A stretch of 6,815 nucleotides of DNA from JACTUC01 sp964477685 (GTDB lineage: Archaea > Thermoproteota > Methanomethylicia > Methanomethylicales > Methanomethylicaceae). The notes under the pieces are model-generated. The model did not search any database. It was not told the DNA's origin and saw nothing but the letters and a program-made list of their open reading frames with translations. Both the position numbers and the translations under genes were made by a program. How positions within the stretch are numbered: the first letter of the stretch is position 1; each line of letters starts with the position of its first letter. Shown here in pieces: positions 1 to 4,759 of the stretch. The stretch covers positions 1-6,815 of the forward strand of contig CAYZHK010000074.1 in assembly GCA_964477685.1 (NCBI GenBank), written 5' to 3'.

Positions 1-1154
1 GAAACAGGGCGGCTGTCGAGGAGCTGGGGAGGAAATATCCCGTTTCGCAGGCCCTCCTGGAGAGGGCGCTCAGTGAGGTCAGGGAGCAGTCGGAAGGGGA
101 CTGGGAGATGCCCACCGACAGGACCGTAACCGTCGAGGGTTGGGAGGGCTATGTCATCCTAACGTGCTCTCTCGGGCTAAACATAAACAAGACCCTCTCC
201 CGGCTGCTGGGATTCCTTCTCACCGCAAGGACCGGGAGCGGAGTCGGTACCTCGCAGGACGCCTACAGGATATTCCTCAGGACTGCGGTTGATCCGAGGA
301 CGGTTGCAGAGACGTTGATGGCCATCGACCCCTCGGGTGCCGCAAAGCTGGTGGCCAGCGCGCTGGAAAGGACCGGCCTCTTCAAGAGGAGACTCCTGCA
401 TGTGGCCAAGAGGTTCGGCGTGATTGAGAAGGATGCGGACCTTGGGGAGGTCGGCATGTCCCAGCTCATGGAAGGGATGAGGGGGTCCGTCATATGGACG
501 GAGGCCATGAATGAGGTCCTGTATAAGGACTTGGACGTTGAAGGGACAGTTACGGCGATCAATGCCATAAGGAGCGGGAGGTACTCTGTTAGGGTACAGG
601 ACCAGTCCCTACCGCTCTCGCCCATCTCGAGGATCGGCGTTAGGGAGCTGGGCTGGAAAACGGACCTTGTGCCGGCGGACAGACTGAGGAGGCTCCTGCT
701 GGAGTCGGGCAAGGCGAGGCTCCTCAACGAGGCCCGGGTAGCAGTCTGCACGAACTGCTTCAGGTATGTCGAAACCATAAAGGCGAAGAGGTTCATTGAG
801 CCTCTCAGGTGCCCCGAATGCGGCTCCACCAAGATTGGGATCCTCGCGGACGACCCTCAGGAGGTTGCCCAGATGGCGGCGGAGAAGGCCGAGATGGACA
901 GGGTATCCGAGAGGTTCAAGGCAATGCTCAAATCGGCAGTGGAGAGCGGCGAGCTGACTAGCCGGTACGGGCTGCCCGCGGTCCTTGCCCAGGTTTCCAG
1001 GGGACTTCCCAAGCCCATGATGATAACCCTTGCAACCACCGAAGTGAAGGATTTGGACTTTTTTGTAGACCGGATCCTGGCAGAGGAGAGGGCTGCCCTG
1101 AAGGGGCGCTTCCGGGCGAGGCAGGGAGGCGGTGGGCGCAGGGACATTGGGTAG
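1..1154 (+). CDS. Lhr-type superfamily 2 helicase, C-terminal part (5' truncated)
   Basis: The reading frame is open from base 3 to the TAG at 1152-1154, giving 383 residues of a protein that begins outside the window. No start is visible; the ATG at 108 is internal because the frame continues upstream with plausible protein. The stretch LGLNINKTLSRLLGFLLTAR followed by GVGTSQDAYRI matches the region after the second RecA domain in archaeal Lhr-like helicases, where I recall FGxxVNxTLGRxLxxLLxxR followed by a DPYRI-like motif. The C-terminal YGLPAVLAQVSRGLP segment and DFFVDRILAEERAALKGRF also fit the Lhr end. Four cysteines encoded at 747, 756, 810 and 819 form CxxC-x17-CxxC, a probable zinc site. 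The ATPase motifs lie upstream, so activity cannot be judged. Family members are ATP-dependent 3'-5' translocases acting on DNA or RNA:DNA hybrids in repair or RNA metabolism. The gene converges on the SMC-like operon. The Lhr family call is fairly firm, the subgroup is not. Confidence 0.82.
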   Translation, partial: NRAAVEELGRKYPVSQALLERALSEVREQSEGDWEMPTDRTVTVEGWEGYVILTCSLGLNINKTLSRLLGFLLTARTGSGVGTSQDAYRIFLRTAVDPRTVAETLMAIDPSGAAKLVASALERTGLFKRRLLHVAKRFGVIEKDADLGEVGMSQLMEGMRGSVIWTEAMNEVLYKDLDVEGTVTAINAIRSGRYSVRVQDQSLPLSPISRIGVRELGWKTDLVPADRLRRLLLESGKARLLNEARVAVCTNCFRYVETIKAKRFIEPLRCPECGSTKIGILADDPQEVAQMAAEKAEMDRVSERFKAMLKSAVESGELTSRYGLPAVLAQVSRGLPKPMMITLATTEVKDLDFFVDRILAEERAALKGRFRARQGGGGRRDIG

Positions 1155-1194
1155 GGGCAGGCAATTGGCAGCCTGGCTCCGTTCGCGGGCTCGA

Positions 1195-1213
1195 TGCGCC
1201 AATGGGTGGCGCA
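1195..1213 (+). terminator. Hairpin after the helicase gene, possible terminator
   Basis: TGCGCCA at 1195-1201 and TGGCGCA at 1207-1213 form a perfect 7-bp stem around a 5-base loop, about 40 bases past the helicase stop. A T-richer stretch follows at 1229-1250, but there is no clean run of U directly after the stem. A weaker alternative pairing exists between ATTGGC at 1164-1169 and GCCAAT at 1198-1203. A role in termination or 3'-end protection of the helicase transcript is inferred from position only. Confidence 0.35.
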
Positions 1214-1215
1214 GC

Positions 1216-1240
1216 AACTGTTAAACAGTTATATTATAAC
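1216..1240. repeat. Two overlapping near-perfect palindromes
   Basis: AACTGTT at 1216-1222 and AACAGTT at 1224-1230 flank a single A. GTTATA at 1228-1233 and TATAAC at 1235-1240 flank a single T. The two elements share GTT at 1228-1230. The second can be extended to AACA on the left and TGTT at 1242-1245 on the right with one unpaired A. A one-base centre is too tight for an RNA hairpin loop, so a dimeric protein-binding site or a relic of a mobile-element end is more likely than a terminator. No gene starts nearby, which makes an operator role hard to assign. Confidence 0.45.
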
Positions 1241-1273
1241 ATGTTTCTTTGCTTGACATAAGATGTGTTTTAC

Positions 1274-1296
1274 AGTTGGACTAATAAATGCCAACT
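1274..1296. repeat. Inverted repeat in the A+T-rich island
   Basis: AGTTGG at 1274-1279 pairs with CCAACT at 1291-1296 across an 11-base A+T-rich spacer. A further small palindrome, GTGT-A-ACAC, lies at 1312-1320. These add to the density of dyads in the island. Each alone is short enough to occur by chance. Confidence 0.3.
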
Positions 1297-1424
1297 ATTC
1301 GATATCCGTAAGTGTAACACAATTCTTTTCGTTAAGCTTTCAAAACGGCATTATAGGTGGACCCTTCAGTTGATATTTTATTCGAAGGCAGCATCTATTA
1401 AGCCAAGAAATAGCAATGGCGGAT

Positions 1425-1473
1425 GGCACTGTCTGGTGCCCTGGAGCCTATGCCGTCCGGGTCATTCTGACGG
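1425..1473 (-). terminator. Two small hairpins at the 3' end of the SMC-like operon
   Basis: GGCAC at 1425-1429 and GTGCC at 1436-1440 form a 5-bp stem with a 6-base loop. GCCGTC at 1452-1457 and GACGGC at 1469-1474 form a 6-bp stem spanning the stop codon of the last operon gene, which is read on the minus strand at 1462-1464. On the minus strand the sequence downstream becomes T-richer near 1405-1412. A role in ending the operon transcript is plausible from position, without a strong U tract to confirm it. Confidence 0.3.
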
Positions 1474-2043
1474 CGGCGGTTCAATCTCTGCAGATGAGCC
1501 TGCGATTATTCCCAGGAGGGCCTTTCGGTCGATTTCTGCCCTGGTCCTCCAGCCGATGAACAGCGTGCCCTCCTCGTCCTCGGCCAGGTAGCCCCTTCGG
1601 ATGAATCTTCCCAGATCCTGGTCCACCTTCCAGTCGGGGAATTTCTCGTTCAGGAGGTCCTCCACTTCTCGGCGGGTTGCTCGCCCCTGCTTTGAGGTTA
1701 TAAAGGAAAGGGCAGCAGCCAGGACAGCCAGGGTGTCTATCCGCCAGCCCGAGAGCGATGCCTCGCTGCTCTGGATCGGCGACTTTGACAGTATGTAGAA
1801 GCGCGCCCGCTCCAGCTCCTCTTCCTTCGCCTGAGGGTGCTCCAGCCCGTCCTCGAAGACTATCTTGATCTCGAGGCCCAGGTCGTCCAGCCTCCGCTCC
1901 AGCAGCTTCACAATCTTGTAGTAGTCCTTCCCCACAAACTTCTTCAGCTCCCAGCCCTTGGCTCCTGGGAGCCTGTGGTGCTGGTAGAGCAGGAGCTGTG
2001 AGACCTTCTTCAGCTTCTTGGAGATCGCCGCATCCTCACTCAT
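1462..2043 (-). CDS. Nse3/MAGE-like tandem winged-helix (KITE) protein
   Basis: This 193-residue protein is the last gene of the operon. Its ATG overlaps the preceding stop by 8 nt (ATGAGTGA), implying translational coupling. Two helix-rich units, roughly residues 8-88 and 100-168, each look like a winged helix. The first holds GWELKKFVGKDYYKIVKLLE, then LGLEIKIVFEDG and, after an acidic insert, ARFYILSKSP. The second holds WRIDTLAVLAAALSFITSKQG, then a basic helix, FIRRGYLAEDEEGTLFIGW and RTRAEID. This order parallels MAGE domains as I recall them: an FGxELKEVD strand, a YxLVxxL strand, a hydrophobic helix ending in G, then YEFLWGPRAHAE. MAGE/Nse3 belongs to the KITE family (with ScpB, MukE, Nse1), dimeric proteins that bind a kleisin in SMC complexes. 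The expected role is bridging the Nse4-like neighbour and contacting DNA. The acidic, proline-rich tail looks disordered. ScpB is the alternative; the overall match by eye favours Nse3. No RING domain like that of Nse1 is present. Confidence 0.8.
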   Translation of the reverse strand: MSEDAAISKKLKKVSQLLLYQHHRLPGAKGWELKKFVGKDYYKIVKLLERRLDDLGLEIKIVFEDGLEHPQAKEEELERARFYILSKSPIQSSEASLSGWRIDTLAVLAAALSFITSKQGRATRREVEDLLNEKFPDWKVDQDLGRFIRRGYLAEDEEGTLFIGWRTRAEIDRKALLGIIAGSSAEIEPPPSE

Positions 2044-2866
2044 GGCTTAAACCCCGCAATTCCTTCCATTTCTGGTAGCTCATGGAGATCGGAACCGACT
2101 TCCCCCCTTTCCTTCCCCCGCCTGCCCCAGAGGACTCGATAGTCATCGTTTCCTCCACCGGGTTGATGAAAAGGCTGGCTGATCCGTTGGAGAGCAGAAA
2201 GCTGAGGGCATAGGCCCGCATGACCGAGTCCTCGTAGCTCCCCCTCACGACGAATTTCCAGTAGTCGATGGGGCCGCCCTTGGTTTCCTCCGCGAGCTCC
2301 TGCTGCAGCATGGCGACCTCTTCGTTGAAGAGCCTTTCTGAAAGGAACTTTAGGCGTATGAGGTCCGAGACGCTCAGGGTCTTCTCCTGCAGCTCCCGCG
2401 CAGCCTCAAGCTCGCTGATCCTCTGGGAAAGGGGGAGGAGGACATTCCAGTAATCCATGGCCTCCGAGAGCCTCTGGGCGGTCAGCTGCTCGCAGGAGAC
2501 CAAGGGGCGCCACGACGAGAGGAGGGCAGAGCCCAGGGCCTCTTTGCTCATCAGCTTGATCTTGACCTCCACCAGGAAGGGGTCAATGAAGAGGCCCGAC
2601 GCCCGCCTCTTCACCCAGTCGCTCTGGAGCTTTACCATCAGCGAGAGCTCCTTAAGCGCCTCGGCATCCATCAGTAGATCGTCCAGGGCCTTCCACTTGG
2701 GGAGGATCCTCTTCAGGATCAGCAGCTTCTGGGGAATGTCGACCAGAAAGGGGTCGTCGCTCTTCGTCCGGATGCTCTGGCAAAGGTTGATGACCCTCGC
2801 CAGCTCCTCATAGTACTCTTCCCTATGGCCTTGCTGCGACAGCCTTGGCCACCTCCGATTTTCCAT
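2036..2866 (-). CDS. Nse4-like kleisin subunit of an SMC complex
   Basis: Middle gene of the operon, about 276 residues from the ATG at 2866. An ATG at 2872 and a TTG at 2881 are also in frame, and no good ribosome binding site precedes any of them. The start lies inside the SMC-like gene (about 44-nt overlap); the stop overlaps the next ATG. Residues about 12-110 are helical: HREEYYEELARVINLCQSIR, then LDDLLMDAEALKELSLMVKL, then FIDPFLVEVKIKLM. This recalls the Nse4 N-terminus, where a helix near E/LDA contacts the SMC neck. A central helical linker with ELEAARELQEKTLS follows. The end, from GSYEDSVMRAYALSFLLSNG through a strand and a glycine-rich loop to VPISMSYQKWKEL, parallels the Nse4 C-terminal winged helix, where I recall S/TVENxFxLSFLVxDG and a final S-x-W-x-x-I/L. 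Kleisins link the two ATPase heads and bind KITE proteins. No catalytic motif is expected or seen. The CDS is secure, the kleisin identity well supported by order and motifs, and Nse4 rather than ScpA is inference. Confidence 0.78.
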   Translation of the reverse strand: MENRRWPRLSQQGHREEYYEELARVINLCQSIRTKSDDPFLVDIPQKLLILKRILPKWKALDDLLMDAEALKELSLMVKLQSDWVKRRASGLFIDPFLVEVKIKLMSKEALGSALLSSWRPLVSCEQLTAQRLSEAMDYWNVLLPLSQRISELEAARELQEKTLSVSDLIRLKFLSERLFNEEVAMLQQELAEETKGGPIDYWKFVVRGSYEDSVMRAYALSFLLSNGSASLFINPVEETMTIESSGAGGGRKGGKSVPISMSYQKWKELRGLSHE

Positions 2867-4571
2867 GGACATTCTGGACAAAGATTATGTTGGCGAACTC
2901 GCCCACGGCAGTGAGCTGGCTGGGTGTGATGACCAGGAACTGGACATCGGCATTCTCGTTCATGAAGGAGAAGAGCATCTTCATCATGGACTCCCTGTTG
3001 TGGGGATCCATGTGGACATCGAACTCGTCGACAGCCCTCACCGGCGACTTGAGGTGGTGCTGGAGGGCAAGGAGAAACGCCATCGTCGCCACGGCCCTCT
3101 CCCCGCCGCTCTGGGCATAGGCATCCAGCAGGACTGGCGAGACGCCCTTGAAGCCCACCGTAACCTCAATGCCCGCATGGTCCGGATCATCCATGCTGGT
3201 GAGCCGGACATCGCCGACGCCGGCAACCCTGCCGAGCACCTCGGCATAGGTGGGGTTGATCTCCTCCACTAGCCTCTCCATGATGTTCCGCCATACCTTC
3301 TTCCGCTCGTCCAGCTCCTCCAGCGTCCTCTTCCTGTTCTCCCCCACCACCTCCGCCTTCTGCTTCAGCTCGCCGTAGGTCTTGGTGAAGGATTGGAACA
3401 TGGAAGGGGCGTCCTCGGGGATCTCACCCAGGGAGAGGAGGTGGGCATTGGTGAACTTCACCTCGTCGGATATCTCCTGTATGGACCTTGCCGTCTCGAT
3501 CCTCTCGCCCCCCTTTTCGGACGACTTCGTGGATTCCTCGAGGGCTGACTGGGCCTCCTTGAGGCCCGACTGGAACTCCCTCAGCTCCCGCTCCAGCTCC
3601 CCGATCCGGTAGCGGTTCACGGCCTCGCCGACCCTGATGTCCGCGTAGCGCTGAACTGTGCCGTCCAGATCCTCGCTGAGCCTCCCCAGCGCCTTGAGGC
3701 CCTCGTCATCTCCCTTGCCCGCCCCAAGGAGCAGCCTGAACTTCTCCTTCGCAGCAAGGTACGACCCCCAGGTCTCCCTTCCCTCGCCCTCGTTCTTGAG
3801 GACGTCCTTCTCCAGCTTCGCCAGCTGGGATCGCTTCAGCCGCATCCTCTCGTCGATTGAAGCCACGGAGCGCTCGCACTTGATGATCTGCGCCCAGATC
3901 ATCTCGCGCTCCAGGAGGCCCCTTTTGCCCATGAGGACCTGCTTCTCGTTGTACTTGTCGTTCAGCTCCTTCCAGTAGGCCAGTGTCTGCTCTGCGCTGG
4001 CCAAGAGCTGGGAAGTCGCCTCCTCCTCGCCCAGAACCCTGTTGAGCTTCTCCTCGGCCTCGAATATGGCCCGCCTGTACTGGGAGAAGCCGACGGCCTC
4101 CTCCACCATCTTCAGCTTCTCCTCGGGCGAAGTTATGGCGAACTCCTCGATCATGTTCTGGTGCATTATGATTAGCATGTTGTCGGGGTTCATGCCCACG
4201 CTCTTGAAGAGCCGGTTGACATCGAACTTGCCCACTTCCCTCCCGTTTATCTCGAACCAGTAGGTGCCGTCCTTCTTCAGGTACCGCGAGACCGAGATCA
4301 GGTCGCTGTTGACCAGAGGGACGGGCCTCTTGCCCCCCTCCGCCCTGTTGTTGAGGACAAGGGTCACCCTAGCAGTTTCCTTTCCCCTCCGGATCAGGTC
4401 CGCGAGCTTCCGGGACCGCTCGGTGTAGCTCTGCCCCGTGGCGACGGAGATTGCCAGGAGGATCGATGATTTCCCTGCTCCGTTGGGGCCCGAGATGAGG
4501 TTGAGGCCGTGGCGGAGCTGGACCCTAGCGTACTCATAGGACATGAAGTTCTCCAGGACGACCTCGAGCAT
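2823..4571 (-). CDS. Short-armed Smc5/6-like SMC ATPase
   Basis: First gene of the operon, 582 residues from the ATG at 4571. The frame extends to a TTG at 4673, but the extra 34 residues do not resemble an SMC start, and the TATA-like box at 4613-4622 lies inside them. MLEVVLENFMSYEYARVQL is a typical SMC opening. Walker A GPNGAGKS is at residues 28-35 and the Q-loop at 138 in MHQNMIEEFAITSPEEK, like Smc5 QDKVGEFA. An N-terminal coil covers about 166-280 and a returning coil about 325-435. The ABC signature QSGGERAVATMAFLLALQ starts at 487, Walker B AVDEFD has D515 and E516, then the D-loop MDPHNR and FLVITPSQL. DEFDVHMDPHNR is very close to human Smc6 DEFDVYMDMVNR as I remember it. SMC complexes hydrolyse ATP at paired heads to hold or translocate DNA. 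Canonical SMCs have about 1,200 residues; here the arms are very short, with no space for a 150-residue hinge. One cysteine (C232) rules out a Rad50 zinc hook. With one SMC gene, a homodimer is likely. Confidence 0.93.
   Translation of the reverse strand: MLEVVLENFMSYEYARVQLRHGLNLISGPNGAGKSSILLAISVATGQSYTERSRKLADLIRRGKETARVTLVLNNRAEGGKRPVPLVNSDLISVSRYLKKDGTYWFEINGREVGKFDVNRLFKSVGMNPDNMLIIMHQNMIEEFAITSPEEKLKMVEEAVGFSQYRRAIFEAEEKLNRVLGEEEATSQLLASAEQTLAYWKELNDKYNEKQVLMGKRGLLEREMIWAQIIKCERSVASIDERMRLKRSQLAKLEKDVLKNEGEGRETWGSYLAAKEKFRLLLGAGKGDDEGLKALGRLSEDLDGTVQRYADIRVGEAVNRYRIGELERELREFQSGLKEAQSALEESTKSSEKGGERIETARSIQEISDEVKFTNAHLLSLGEIPEDAPSMFQSFTKTYGELKQKAEVVGENRKRTLEELDERKKVWRNIMERLVEEINPTYAEVLGRVAGVGDVRLTSMDDPDHAGIEVTVGFKGVSPVLLDAYAQSGGERAVATMAFLLALQHHLKSPVRAVDEFDVHMDPHNRESMMKMLFSFMNENADVQFLVITPSQLTAVGEFANIIFVQNVHGKSEVAKAVAARP
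2840..2856 (-). promoter_or_regulatory. Strong Shine-Dalgarno-like site inside the SMC/kleisin overlap
   Basis: On the minus strand GGAGGTG reads from 2856 to 2850, a full match to the archaeal anti-Shine-Dalgarno core. Seven bases later, in the kleisin-like frame, is a CTG at 2842-2840, which would give a protein starting LSQQGHREEYYEEL. The Nse4-like similarity also begins about there. The upstream ATG codons at 2866 and 2872 lack any such site. The motif also encodes SEVA of the SMC-like protein, so coincidence is possible, and CTG starts are rare. Confidence 0.3.
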
Positions 4572-4612
4572 CGTTAGGTTCGACGTATTGGGTTCTCCCC
4601 GGGCTTCCTCAG

Positions 4613-4622
4613 ATATTTTTAA
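4613..4622 (-). promoter_or_regulatory. TATA-like box of the SMC-like operon
   Basis: Read on the minus strand this is TTAAAAATAT within CTTAAAAATATCT, the only strong A+T TATA-like box close upstream of the operon. Archaeal transcription starts about 25 bases after the box centre, which predicts a start near 4590 and a leader of about 20 bases before the ATG at 4571. No Shine-Dalgarno sequence is close to that ATG. This supports the short start of the SMC-like protein, because the longer TTG start would precede the promoter. Confidence 0.5.
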
Positions 4623-4644
4623 GGCATTTATTAACCTGCCTCTG

Positions 4645-4657
4645 CCCTTTCGAAGGG
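4645..4657. promoter_or_regulatory. Palindrome in the divergent promoter region
   Basis: CCCTT at 4645-4649 and AAGGG at 4653-4657 flank three bases, with TTCGAA at the centre. It lies upstream of the operon TATA box on the minus strand and upstream of the topoisomerase promoter on the plus strand. A dimeric regulator could bind here and affect both genes; this is inferred only from symmetry and position. Confidence 0.3.
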
Positions 4658-4670
4658 TCCGAGGCGAGTC

Positions 4671-4696
4671 CAATATTTTGGGGGTCCCTAATATTG
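4671..4696. promoter_or_regulatory. Inverted repeat, candidate shared operator
   Basis: CAATATT at 4671-4677 and AATATTG at 4690-4696 are exact reverse complements separated by 12 bases, and the spacer itself contains a GGG/CCC dyad. The centres of the 7-base arms are 19 bases apart, about two helical turns, which suits a dimeric DNA-binding protein on one face. It sits between the two opposed TATA-like boxes. A weaker inverted repeat, TTCGG at 4699-4703 with CCGAA at 4712-4716, follows next to the topoisomerase TATA-like box. Confidence 0.42.
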
Positions 4697-4713
4697 ACTT
4701 CGGGCAGCGAGCC

Positions 4714-4729
4714 GAAAAAGCTTATTTAG
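4714..4729 (+). promoter_or_regulatory. BRE/TATA-like promoter of topoisomerase IB
   Basis: A purine-rich GAAAAAG at 4714-4720, suited to a B-recognition element, is followed by the TATA-like TTATTTAG at 4722-4729. Transcription would start about 25 bases past the box centre, near 4750, giving an almost leaderless mRNA for the ATG at 4760. The lack of a Shine-Dalgarno sequence there agrees with this. Confidence 0.5.
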
Positions 4730-4759
4730 CGTTTCCATGCTCTTCTTCAATGTCTGGCG

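Larger units (their letters stand above)
1155..1461. other. Gene-free gap between convergent genes, with an A+T-rich island
   Basis: This 307-base gap separates the helicase stop from the end of the opposing operon. I see no convincing gene, tRNA or CRISPR repeat in it. Bases 1211-1420 contain about 73 G or C in 210, roughly 35%, against about 60% in the flanking genes. The island carries several short inverted repeats, listed separately. Its T-rich stretches around 1241-1250 and 1321-1330 could end the + strand transcript, since archaeal terminators are often simple T tracts. A + strand frame opening at GTG 1265 crosses the gap but looks like chance. The composition shift could reflect a decayed mobile insertion or just relaxed intergenic sequence; no transposase remnant was seen. 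Confidence 0.6.

Noticed and set aside
1155..1215. A possible tRNA or structured RNA after the helicase gene
   Set aside because: Several short stems can be drawn, but there is no acceptor stem, anticodon arm or T-loop consensus, and the stems compete with each other.
1282..1292. An 11-base match (TAATAAATGCC) to the minus strand at 4623-4633 near the operon promoter
   Set aside because: Matches of this length between two sites are expected by chance about ten times in a window of this size, counting same-strand or inverted pairs.
1265..1591. A + strand open frame of 108 codons from a GTG
   Set aside because: Its first half is translated A+T-rich spacer and its second half is antisense to the Nse3-like gene; no promoter, ribosome site or recognisable domain.
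1462..2866. ScpA and ScpB as identities of the two small operon proteins
   Set aside because: Position fits, but the residue patterns by eye match Nse4 and MAGE/Nse3 better; kept as the main alternative because no profile search was possible.
2823..4571. Rad50 as identity of the SMC-like ATPase
   Set aside because: No CxxC zinc hook (a single cysteine in the whole protein), no Mre11 neighbour, and Walker B/D-loop resembling Smc5/6 rather than Rad50.
4572..4673. A 34-residue N-terminal extension of the SMC-like protein from a TTG
   Set aside because: The extension contains the likely TATA box and palindromes, is not SMC-like, and the ATG at 4571 gives the usual SMC opening.
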